DNA of 34,709 nt from the NCBI GenBank assembly GCA_029261755.1, contig JAJDAS010000627.1:1-34709 (forward strand), read 5' to 3'. Origin of the DNA: Nitrospinia bacterium. GTDB lineage: Bacteria; Nitrospinota; Nitrospinia; JACRGO01. The translations under genes were made by a program, and so were the position numbers. The first letter of the stretch is position 1. Every line of letters starts with the position of its first letter. Below, piece after piece: positions 27,076-34,709 of the stretch. The notes below the pieces were generated by a model, which was not told the origin of the DNA, ran no database searches, and saw only the letters and a program-made list of their open reading frames with translations.

Positions 27076-28365
27076 TCAACTCAAACGGATATTCACAGCC
27101 TTCCCATGAGCTTCCAGACCCTCCAGTTCCGCCAAGTTCATAACGGTGCTGGAAATCTTCCGCAGGCCTTTTTCGGTAAAGGAGATCAAACTAGTGCGTT
27201 TCATAAAATCGTAGACCCCCAGGGGAGAGAAAAATCGGGCGGTGCCTCCGGTGGGGAGTACATGGTTTGGGCCAGCGGCATAGTCTCCCAGGGCTTCCGG
27301 CGTAAAATGACCTAAAAAAACCGCACCGGCGTTTGTTATTTTTTTCAATAGCTTATCAGGGATTTTCACGGCTAATTCCAAATGTTCAGGGGCGAAGCGA
27401 TTGGAAAGTTCTGCGGCCATCTTCAGATCCTTTACAACAAAAATCCGTCCGTAATCCTTCAGCGATTTTTCGGCGATTTTTCGGCGATTTAATTTGGAAA
27501 GCTGATTTTTCAGCTCCTTTTTTACATCCTTGGCAAGAGATTCCGAATCGGTGACCAATATAGAAATGGCCATTTCGTCATGTTCGGCCTGCGAAAGAAG
27601 GTCCGATGCTATAAATTTCGGATTGCCTGTATGGTCTGCAATGACCAAAATTTCACTTGGCCCGGCAACGGCGTCAATGCCAACTTCTCCAAAAACCGCT
27701 CTCTTGGCCTCCGCCACATAGATGTTGCCGGGGCCAACTATTTTATCCACCTTCGGAATCGATTTAGTGCCAAAGGCCAGAGCCGCAACGGCCTGGGCGC
27801 CTCCTATTTTATAAATTTCCGAGACACCGGCTATATGGGCCGCCACCAATACGTAGGGATTGCATTCTCCATTTTGAGCGGGGGATACGGCCACAATCCG
27901 CTTTACCCCGGCGATCTTCGCGGGGATAGCGTTCATCAAAACCGTGGAAGGATAGGCAGCCTTTCCTCCCGGGATATAGAGTCCTGCGCTTCCCAAGGGC
28001 AGGATCATTTGCCCCAGGAGGTTCCCGTCGGAATCCGTATAGCTCCAGGACGCCTCTTTTTGTCGCAGGTGGAACTGTTTGATTCTCCGTGCGGCGGCCT
28101 TTAATGTTTTGATGGATTGCTCGTCAATCGATTTATATGCGGACTCGATCTCCCTTTCCGTTGCTTTGATAGGGTGGGCATTCAGATCCAAACCGTCGAA
28201 TTTTTTTGTATAGCGGATCAAAGCCGAATCGCCTTTTTTTTTCACGTCAAGAATAATCTTTTCTACCTTTTCCCGGATTTCGGTCTGCTCGAAAAGGTCG
28301 ATCCTTTTCAGTGTTTTTTTTAGAACCGATTCAAAGTTTTTTGATTTGTAGTGATAGATTTTCAT
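27076..28365 (-). CDS. hisD: histidinol dehydrogenase
   Basis: GSAGLYIPGGKAAYPSTVLMNAIPAKIAGV, KIGGAQAVAALAFGT, DKIVGPGNIYVAEAKR, AGPSEILVIAD, FAPEHLEL, GPNHVLPTGGTARF. Confidence 0.99.
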   Translation of the reverse strand: MKIYHYKSKNFESVLKKTLKRIDLFEQTEIREKVEKIILDVKKKGDSALIRYTKKFDGLDLNAHPIKATEREIESAYKSIDEQSIKTLKAAARRIKQFHLRQKEASWSYTDSDGNLLGQMILPLGSAGLYIPGGKAAYPSTVLMNAIPAKIAGVKRIVAVSPAQNGECNPYVLVAAHIAGVSEIYKIGGAQAVAALAFGTKSIPKVDKIVGPGNIYVAEAKRAVFGEVGIDAVAGPSEILVIADHTGNPKFIASDLLSQAEHDEMAISILVTDSESLAKDVKKELKNQLSKLNRRKIAEKSLKDYGRIFVVKDLKMAAELSNRFAPEHLELAVKIPDKLLKKITNAGAVFLGHFTPEALGDYAAGPNHVLPTGGTARFFSPLGVYDFMKRTSLISFTEKGLRKISSTVMNLAELEGLEAHGKAVNIRLS

Positions 28366-30691
28366 TAGCTGCTTTCCCCTTCTGGTATATCCATTTATAG
28401 TTATAGTAGTTTCTCAAGACTTTTTTTACATACCCTTTTGTTTCCCCAAAAGGAATCATTTCGATAAACTCTTCTCCCTTTTGGTCTTTGAACCTTTTCT
28501 CCCAGCTACCAATTCTTTTTCTACCGGCGTTGTACCCGATAAGAATTTTCACCATATCCCCCTCGGTCTCTTGAATCAATTTGGAAAGATGCGTTATGCC
28601 CAGGTTGATATTGAGTTCAGGGTCATATAGCAGACCCTTTTTAAACCTTTTTCCCCGCATCAATTTCTTGTAGACCTTTTTTCCGGTTTTGGGCATTAGC
28701 TGCATCAACCCCATGGCCCCGGCGGAAGAACGAGCCCAACTGTTATAGGCGCTCTCTTGCCTGATGAGGCTGATAACGAAGTAGGGGTCCATACCATATT
28801 TCGCGCAGACCTTTCTCACCGTATCCAAAAATGCCGGAGGATAATAGAATCGCCAAAATTCATCCGGGAGTTCCACGCGTTTTGCCGGAGGCACTTTGAT
28901 CAGGTAGTTGTGCATCAAGAAGAGAAGCGGGCCATACACACGGGCTTTGTAATATAAGCCGCCAAGCCACAAAACTTTCTCCAGGTTTTTCTTATCCACT
29001 TCTTTATATACATATTTTAATTCTTTATGAGTGAGATAATTAAGAGCCATGGCGGTTAGCTCCCGGACTCTTGCCAGGTGATAGGAAGCAGCAGTGGAAA
29101 GTTTTGGAGTCTCAGCTTTTTTCTTCACCTGCTTGGAAACCTTTTGAACAGGAGGTTTCGCAGCTTTTTGGGCTTCCAATTTGAAGGGAAGGGGAAGTTT
29201 TTTTTCCGCGAGATATCTTTTAGCCAAATGTCCGTAGAAACCGAAGGTATCGGTTTTTTGGAGTTTGTCGAAGAATTCTGCAGCAACCTTTGGTTGATTT
29301 AAGTTTTCCGCACATCTTGCTGCCCAAAAAAGGCTACGTCCCCAATGAGAGGAATAGCCAAACTCTTTCAGATTCTTTTGGAGTAGGTTGAAAGCTTTTT
29401 GGTAGTCTTTCTTCAAATAATTTAACCAAGCAACCCTCCACACAAGTTTTTCAGACTCCTTTCCCTTGGGAGAACGCTTTAAATACTCATTGTAATAAAG
29501 AATTGCCTTATCCGGCTCCCCCTTATTTTCCATGATACCACCCAAAATCCTTAGAGCTTTCACCGCCCATTTGTCTTTGGCGCCTTTGGCAGTGAGTTTT
29601 TTACAGGTTGTAATCGACTCATTCAGTTTGCCTTGGTTCCACTGAATTCTGGCAATTTGGTATAAACTTTCGCTGGCTCTTGGCCCTTTGGGAAACTTAC
29701 GAAGGTAGGTTTTGTATATATTGGTGGCATTGAGATATTTTTTTTGGAACCGATAAGAGCGGCCCTGGACTTGGTAGTGCTTCTGCCTGAGATTCCTGGA
29801 AAGCTTGTGGTCGGACATGGCCAGTTTGCTTTCTTTAATAGCCGATGTATATCTTCCCGCATTGGCTAAGCTAAGCGATCTCTTATAAAACATAATGGGT
29901 TCCGGTTTGGGGAAGACGAGCTTTGGATTCTTTTTCCTCAACCCTTTCATTTTTGCTTTACAGCCTGCCGCCTCTTTGCTATTCGGGTAGTAGTAATAAA
30001 TTTTCTGAAGAACCTTATAGGCCTCCTTCGTCAATCCCTTTCCAAGAAGCGCCTCATAATAATAGCCATGGATCTCTGCGGTATTGTACTTTTCCTTATT
30101 TTTCAGCATTTTTTGAATCAGTATTTCGGCATTTCTCCAGTCCTTTACCGCGATATAACTTTTGACCACCAGCAACCGAACATACGGCAGCAACCGGCTC
30201 ATGGAGTGCTGAGAGTGAAAGCCATAAGCTCTTTTGATGGCTTCCCCATGATTACCCAGTTTGTGGTCGCATAAAATGATGTTCTTTTCTACATAATCAT
30301 TCAGGGAAAGGTATTTGTCCATTAAATCTATGAAGCAAGCCTTGGCTTCTTTCCAGCGCTTTTGCTTGAGGTAGCAGGTTCCCATAAGAAAGGAAATACG
30401 GTGGGCTTGTTGCGTATTTTTCGTGCTTGAGGCGGACTGTAGGATCTTTAAAGCGGCGTCAATCTGGCCCGAGCGGATTAAATCTGAGGCTTTTTGAAGA
30501 GAAACTTCCTCCGCGTAGACGTTAAGAGGAAAAAGAGAAAGGAAGAGAATGAAAAGGAATGGGAGCTTACTTAACAGGACAGGGCTTTGGGGAAGAGTCC
30601 GAAAGAAAAAAAAAAGTCCAGTTTTCGGAGGCCATTGTTCGAAAAAGAAATTTGGTGAATAGGGATCATTTGTTTTTCTTCGCCTCCTCAA
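28331..30691 (-). CDS. soluble lytic murein transglycosylase-like protein (TPR-like repeats plus SLT)
   Basis: Signal-like N-terminus (FLFILFLSLFPLNVYAEE), repeated TPR-like units, SLT motif ISLIRQESAYNSWARSSAGAMGLMQLMPKTG, INLGITHLSKL, GYNAG. TTG start overlapping the upstream gene; 35-bp overlap with hisD. Confidence 0.93.
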   Translation of the reverse strand: MRRRRKTNDPYSPNFFFEQWPPKTGLFFFFRTLPQSPVLLSKLPFLFILFLSLFPLNVYAEEVSLQKASDLIRSGQIDAALKILQSASSTKNTQQAHRISFLMGTCYLKQKRWKEAKACFIDLMDKYLSLNDYVEKNIILCDHKLGNHGEAIKRAYGFHSQHSMSRLLPYVRLLVVKSYIAVKDWRNAEILIQKMLKNKEKYNTAEIHGYYYEALLGKGLTKEAYKVLQKIYYYYPNSKEAAGCKAKMKGLRKKNPKLVFPKPEPIMFYKRSLSLANAGRYTSAIKESKLAMSDHKLSRNLRQKHYQVQGRSYRFQKKYLNATNIYKTYLRKFPKGPRASESLYQIARIQWNQGKLNESITTCKKLTAKGAKDKWAVKALRILGGIMENKGEPDKAILYYNEYLKRSPKGKESEKLVWRVAWLNYLKKDYQKAFNLLQKNLKEFGYSSHWGRSLFWAARCAENLNQPKVAAEFFDKLQKTDTFGFYGHLAKRYLAEKKLPLPFKLEAQKAAKPPVQKVSKQVKKKAETPKLSTAASYHLARVRELTAMALNYLTHKELKYVYKEVDKKNLEKVLWLGGLYYKARVYGPLLFLMHNYLIKVPPAKRVELPDEFWRFYYPPAFLDTVRKVCAKYGMDPYFVISLIRQESAYNSWARSSAGAMGLMQLMPKTGKKVYKKLMRGKRFKKGLLYDPELNINLGITHLSKLIQETEGDMVKILIGYNAGRKRIGSWEKRFKDQKGEEFIEMIPFGETKGYVKKVLRNYYNYKWIYQKGKAANENLSLQIKKL

Positions 30692-30902
30692 GTTCTAGTT
30701 CCAACCTCCTCAGGATATTTTCAAGATTTTTTTTGTGTTGCATTTCTTGTTTGGCAAGATAGGCAAACATCTCCTGGGAGGCCTTGTCCTCGTACTCTTC
30801 AGCCAATTCCGAATAAAAATCATAAGCATCCTGCTCCCTTGGTATGGCTATGACCAGGGCTTCAATTTTGGACTCTAAATCTTTTATTTTTGCTTTTGAC
30901 AT
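30666..30902 (-). CDS. half-length ferritin-like protein (78 aa)
   Basis: EQDAYDFYSELAEEYEDKASQEMFAYLAKQEMQHKKNLE: one E...ExxH unit, i.e. one helical hairpin of a ferritin-like bundle. Confidence 0.7.
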   Translation of the reverse strand: MSKAKIKDLESKIEALVIAIPREQDAYDFYSELAEEYEDKASQEMFAYLAKQEMQHKKNLENILRRLELELEEAKKNK

Positions 30903-30960
30903 TTGTATGCGTTCACGGGCTTTTCCGTACGCTTTTAAAGGTTGCCGTTTACCAGCACGG

Positions 30961-31111
30961 GTGGAGTAATGGAGTAATGGAGTAATGAGGCCAGGATTTC
31001 CGTTTTACAATGCAATTGAGTCATTTGCCTTGGCATCCTACATGTTAAACCGGACCTTCGTTGGCCTTGGGTTTTTCCAATACTCCGGTACTCCACCACT
31101 CCATTACTCCC
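30961..31111. repeat. imperfect inverted repeat built from GGAGTAAT units
   Basis: (GGAGTAAT)x3 at 30963-30986 on one arm; ccaatactccggtactccaccactccattactccc on the other (31077-31111). Confidence 0.7.
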
Positions 31112-31175
31112 TCTATGAATGAGATAGCAGATTTCTTCTAATCGGTAGCCATGCCCCGTTAACAGTTCCGACATT

Positions 31176-31592
31176 TTAGATAAATTTGCTACCCAGGTGG
31201 CCCAGGTACGTTGCAATCATAGTTAATAGATAGGTAAAGCTTATATAAACCCACTTTAAAGGTCCGCCAATCTGTAGTTGTTCCTCGAACCATATTCGAA
31301 TAAAAACCGTTAGCAGGCCCAGCATGAGAAAGAGCAGGCCATATCCTATTTTGTGGTCGAATATCCTTGTTCTTCTACCCTGGAAACGCTTTTTCCAGTC
31401 CACAACACCCGATCCATAGGCAACCGGTATACTCAGCAATCCTATGACCATGCAATGAAAGGCCGTGGATTCATACAGAGCGTTCCCAGTTAACAGGTAA
31501 AGGGTAATCATTACCGAGGCAACGGGAAACAGCCCATTGGTAAAGTGGGTAGAAATATGGTGAATATGGATAAAAAACTTTTTCCTGGACAT
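31176..31592 (-). CDS. predicted integral membrane protein (DUF2231-like)
   Basis: Four TM segments with HIHHISTHFTNGLFPVAS and IPVAYGSGVVDWKKR; start set at internal Met (MSRKKFF). Confidence 0.55.
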   Translation of the reverse strand: MSRKKFFIHIHHISTHFTNGLFPVASVMITLYLLTGNALYESTAFHCMVIGLLSIPVAYGSGVVDWKKRFQGRRTRIFDHKIGYGLLFLMLGLLTVFIRIWFEEQLQIGGPLKWVYISFTYLLTMIATYLGHLGSKFI

Positions 31593-31660
31593 AGTGAGGT
31601 ATGATAGCAAATTTTAAAAAGGGGATACAAACCGGTTAGAAGAAAATGCTGAAAAAAATT

Positions 31661-31698
31661 GAACATCGAACACCGAACGTCCAACATCGAACATCGAA
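31661..31698. repeat. short degenerate direct repeat (gaacatcgaaca-type)
   Basis: gaacatcgaacaccgaacgtccaacatcgaacatcgaa. Confidence 0.7.
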
Positions 31699-31716
31699 AA
31701 AGGTTTTTTGCATTAG

Positions 31717-31781
31717 GGCTCCACAGCCCGAGGATAGTGCCTGGCTGCTATCCGTGTCCACAGCCTCGGGACTATGGAGCC
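31717..31781. repeat. 65-bp palindromic dispersed repeat, copy 2
   Basis: GGCTCCACAGCCCGAGG...CCTCGGGACTATGGAGCC terminal inverted repeat; same length as copy 1. Confidence 0.85.
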
Positions 31782-31840
31782 GGCAGGCGGATATGCTTTT
31801 AACCCTGAACCTGGAACCCTGAACCGTGAACCATGTCCCC

Positions 31841-33064
31841 CTACAAAACAAACCCGTCTAAAACCTTATTGACGCCCAAGTCCAATCCTTTTAAAGAATC
31901 TATCTCCTCGGAAAGCTCTTTCGCTTCACGCCAGTGTTGGGTCAATTTATCTCCTCTGGATCTGCCGATACAACGTGTGAGTTCAAAAACCTTTTCCATG
32001 TCATTTAAAGAAACGGGCTGGTACTTCAACATTTTTGACTTCGCGAAATTAAGGAGTATAATCTCGGAAAATTCGGTGATCTCCGTAAATTGAAATTCGG
32101 CAAAATGCTTTTTTAATCTGTCCAATACGTCAATGAGATATTTTTTAAAAAGCTCATCATTTTTCCCGAAGGATCTTACTAAGAAAACGGAATAATAAGC
32201 CGCTATATGCTTGATGGGGACAGAAACCTTTTTCATCAATTCCAGCCCTTCCGCTTGCAATACCAGATCCCCGGAAGCTACTGCTGTGGCAAAGGCCTCC
32301 TTGGAATACTCTTGGGCGTCATCAGATTTTCCACGTTCCAAAGTAACCAGGACCAACTGTTTTGCGCTCTCAAACAGGTCCTCCAGTTTATTCAGCCTCT
32401 GAAAGATTTTGCATGCTTCCACCAAACGGTCTTCGGCCTCAGTAAATTGCCCCTTTTTTGCCATGGCCTGACCCAGTTTGATGGTAACTTGTGCAAAGGC
32501 CAACTCGTCTCCAATTTCGTTGCAGATTTTGCCGGATTGCTCCAAAGATTTGATGGCACTGTCCAATTTACCGGTTTCCAAATGTACCGACCCAATTTCC
32601 AGATCGTATATGGAGATCCTGGAGCGATTATTAAGTTTCTCCGAAAGTTGTCTTCCCTTGTTCAAATACTGTAGGGCATCGTCAAAGTTTCCTTTGATTT
32701 TATGGAGTTTACCAAGCTGGCAAAATGCCGTTTCCTGCAACGGTTCATTTCCCAACTTCTCCAAAAGTTTCTGAGCTTCTTCACCTTTCTCAATTCCTTC
32801 ATCCACTCTGCCCATATCGCTGAGAACACCAGAAATCTGGAGCAGGTTTGCACAACAATCTACATTTTCTCCTGCCTTTTTGTAGAGATCCAGGCTGGTC
32901 TCGTAATGCTTTAATGCCTCTTCCAGCTTGTCAAATTCAGAATGCAGGTCGCCCATCTGATAGAACACATTGGCCAAGGCCCGTTCATCTCCTTTGCCGG
33001 TTGCATCTTCCTTTTCCTTCAAAAGTTTTTCCAATTCGCCATCAAATCTTTTTGCATCTTCCAT
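31841..33064 (-). CDS. cytoplasmic TPR-repeat protein (407 aa)
   Basis: Tandem TPR helices (ALANVFYQMGDLHSEFDKLEEALKHYETSLDLYKKAG; ETAFCQLGKLHKIKGNFDDALQYLNKGRQLSEK). Confidence 0.88.
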   Translation of the reverse strand: MEDAKRFDGELEKLLKEKEDATGKGDERALANVFYQMGDLHSEFDKLEEALKHYETSLDLYKKAGENVDCCANLLQISGVLSDMGRVDEGIEKGEEAQKLLEKLGNEPLQETAFCQLGKLHKIKGNFDDALQYLNKGRQLSEKLNNRSRISIYDLEIGSVHLETGKLDSAIKSLEQSGKICNEIGDELAFAQVTIKLGQAMAKKGQFTEAEDRLVEACKIFQRLNKLEDLFESAKQLVLVTLERGKSDDAQEYSKEAFATAVASGDLVLQAEGLELMKKVSVPIKHIAAYYSVFLVRSFGKNDELFKKYLIDVLDRLKKHFAEFQFTEITEFSEIILLNFAKSKMLKYQPVSLNDMEKVFELTRCIGRSRGDKLTQHWREAKELSEEIDSLKGLDLGVNKVLDGFVL

Positions 33065-33092
33065 GGTTACTCCTTGTAAGTTTATGAATTTG

Positions 33093-33269
33093 TGTAACTA
33101 CTCAGGCACAGAGGCAGAAGGCACAAAGTGAGACTTCATACGCAATTTGTAGGTGAAAGCAATGAATCTCAATCTCATGAAAAATACACGGTCGCACCAA
33201 TTCAAATATGCTTTGTGGGTGGAAGATTCCCAACTTTGTGCCTGATGCCTCTGTGCCTGAGTAGTTACA
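33093..33269. repeat. 177-bp element with 37-bp terminal inverted repeats
   Basis: tgtaactactcaggcacagaggcagaaggcacaaagt (33093-33129) vs actttgtgcctgatgcctctgtgcctgagtagttaca (33233-33269): 35/37 pairs by hand. Confidence 0.9.
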
Positions 33270-34284
33270 AGTTTGTTAGCTTAATCAGTTCTTCCAGTTT
33301 TTTCAAGGCCCTGCCGGAGTCGATGGACTCCTTTGCCAAGGCCAACCCCTCATGAATATTCCCGGCTAATCCTCCAACCGCAATGGCGGCGGCCGAGTTC
33401 AAAAGAGTGATGTTTCGTAGGTGCCCCGGTTCCCCTTCCAAAATTTTTTTGGTAATTCTTGCGTTTTCCTCGGGTCCTCCACCTGCCAGTTCCGCTAATT
33501 GGCAACTCCGGAAACCAAAATCTTCCGGCTTTACGGCATAATCGCGAATCTTCCCCTGGGAAAGTTCGGAAATAAAGGTTTCCGATGTGAGAGTGATCTC
33601 GTCCAGCCCATCTGCTCCATGGACCACAAAGGCCCTCTTCAAACCCAGGTTTTTAAGAGATTGGGCAATCATTCCCACTAATTTTCGCTCATAAACCCCC
33701 ACCACCTGGGCCTCGGCACGAGCCGGGTTGGAAAGGGGTCCGAGAATGTTGAATATGGAGCGAAGCCCTGTTTCCCTTCTCGGTCCTGCCGCATGTTTCA
33801 TAGCCGGGTGCAGGGTTGGGGCAAAAAGGAAGCCGATCTGAATGGTTTTCAAACAGTTTTCCACCACCTGGGATGAGACGTCGATATTCACTCCCAATGC
33901 CTTCAAGAGATCGGCGCTGCCGGAGGAACTGGAGATGGCCCGGTTCCCGTGTTTGGCTACGGTAACCCCTGCTCCCGCCGCCACGAAAGCGGCAGTGGTG
34001 GAGATATTGAAAGTCCCGGCGCCGTCCCCCCCCGTTCCACAGAGATCCACTGCCGGTTTTCCCCCTGTGTCAATCCGAATACATTTTTCGCGGATGACTT
34101 CCGCCGCTCCGGTAATTTCCTCTGCATTTTCACCTTTCATTCTCAAGGCGGTAATCCAGGCGCCGATTTGCGCGTCGGTGGCAAGGCCCTCCACAATTTC
34201 TCTCATGGCGGAGGCCATCTCATTTCGGGACAGATCTTGGCGATGGATCAACTTTGCTATGGCTTTCTTGATTTGCTCGCTCAT
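33265..34284 (-). CDS. trpD: anthranilate phosphoribosyltransferase
   Basis: DLCGTGGDGAGTFNISTTAAFVAAGAGVTVAKHGNRAISSSSGSADLLKALG, FLFAPTLHPAMKHAAGPRRETGLRSIFNILGPLSNPA, VVHGADGLDEI. Confidence 0.99.
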   Translation of the reverse strand: MSEQIKKAIAKLIHRQDLSRNEMASAMREIVEGLATDAQIGAWITALRMKGENAEEITGAAEVIREKCIRIDTGGKPAVDLCGTGGDGAGTFNISTTAAFVAAGAGVTVAKHGNRAISSSSGSADLLKALGVNIDVSSQVVENCLKTIQIGFLFAPTLHPAMKHAAGPRRETGLRSIFNILGPLSNPARAEAQVVGVYERKLVGMIAQSLKNLGLKRAFVVHGADGLDEITLTSETFISELSQGKIRDYAVKPEDFGFRSCQLAELAGGGPEENARITKKILEGEPGHLRNITLLNSAAAIAVGGLAGNIHEGLALAKESIDSGRALKKLEELIKLTNL

Positions 34285-34375
34285 TTTTAAAAGTATATCC
34301 TATTAATATTTTTTTTGACAGGATAGGAAAGACTGAGGGACGAAGGGATATATCCGTTCACAGGACAATTTTTCA

Positions 34376-34582
34376 GGCCCGGAGGGCCGAAAGCGTATAG
34401 CCGGGGGCAACGCCCCCGGAATTCAGAAAAAAAACAAATAAGCCCTGAAGGGGATGTGAGAAAATCTCTTCCAATCCTTGTGGTTTTAGGAATGCGGGTG
34501 AAACAAAGGATGTTTTCTTTCACCCCTTCGGGGCTTTAATGATTTTTATCACAGGTTCCGGGGGCGTTGCCCCATAAGCGCT
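34376..34582. repeat. composite palindromic element with nested hairpins
   Basis: ggcccggagggcc; agcgtatagCCGGGGGCAACGCCCCCGGaa vs ttccgggggcgttgccccataagcgct; inner arms gccctgaaggggatgtgagaaa vs tttctttcaccccttcggggcttt. Confidence 0.75.
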
Positions 34583-34593
34583 AAGTTGTTTTG

Positions 34594-34622
34594 TTGACAT
34601 TTAACTTGTTAAATCCTATACT
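34594..34622 (+). promoter_or_regulatory. sigma70-like promoter for the right-edge ORF
   Basis: TTGACA (34594-34599), 17-bp spacer, TATACT (34617-34622). Confidence 0.7.
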
Positions 34623-34657
34623 TCCAACAAAATATATATTTTTGGAGGTGTAGAATT

Positions 34658-34709
34658 ATGGAAGAAGATTGGCCTGTATTACTGTCTTTTTTTCCGGACA
34701 GTTGGGAAG
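34658..34709 (+). mobile_element. 5' end of a probable transposase gene, truncated by the window edge
   Basis: ATG preceded by SD GGAGGTG; MEEDWPVLLSFFPDSWE resembles N-termini of IS4-like transposases; next to a palindromic element. Confidence 0.5.

Noticed and set aside
27580-28104. 174-aa + ORF opposite hisD
   Set aside because: Antisense shadow of hisD.
31636-31851. 71-aa - ORF
   Set aside because: Consists of microrepeats and the palindromic element; unlikely to be a gene.
32207-32674. 155-aa + ORF opposite the TPR gene
   Set aside because: Antisense to tandem TPR coding sequence.
34287-34523. 78-aa - ORF upstream of trpD
   Set aside because: Translation of the palindromic repeat element; no coding support.
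1-34709. CRISPR array, tRNA or rRNA genes
   Set aside because: No regularly spaced direct repeats and no tRNA or rRNA signature noticed by eye; a tRNAscan-SE or Infernal run would be decisive.

Overview
Bacterial chromosomal window (about 34.7 kb, moderate-to-low GC, organism not assigned). By my reading it has these blocks. (1) A + strand sensory block (381-10917): single-domain response regulator, methyl-accepting chemotaxis protein (MCP) with a duplicated Cache-type sensor, CheW, a membrane-anchored Cache protein with a C-terminal CheD-like Cys/His domain, a membrane-anchored agmatine-deiminase/PAD-like enzyme, a hybrid histidine kinase and another response regulator. (2) A - strand run: ispA, dxs, a small FHA protein, a divergent Mla-type (MlaE/MlaF/MCE) transporter with a degenerate ATPase, and an FHA-TPR membrane protein. 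(3) TPR proteins, a frameshifted membrane glycosyltransferase-like gene and an MNT/HEPN pair on +. (4) On -, two tandem hybrid histidine kinases, hisD, a lytic transglycosylase, a half-length ferritin-like protein, a TPR protein and trpD. (5) Several intergenic palindromic or dispersed repeats, and the start of a probable transposase at the right edge. The best candidate for an undescribed system is the MCP / CheW / Cache-CheD-like / membrane deiminase cluster, where both cysteine-dependent enzymes appear to face the extracytoplasmic side. All family calls come from motif recognition by eye; no searches were run.
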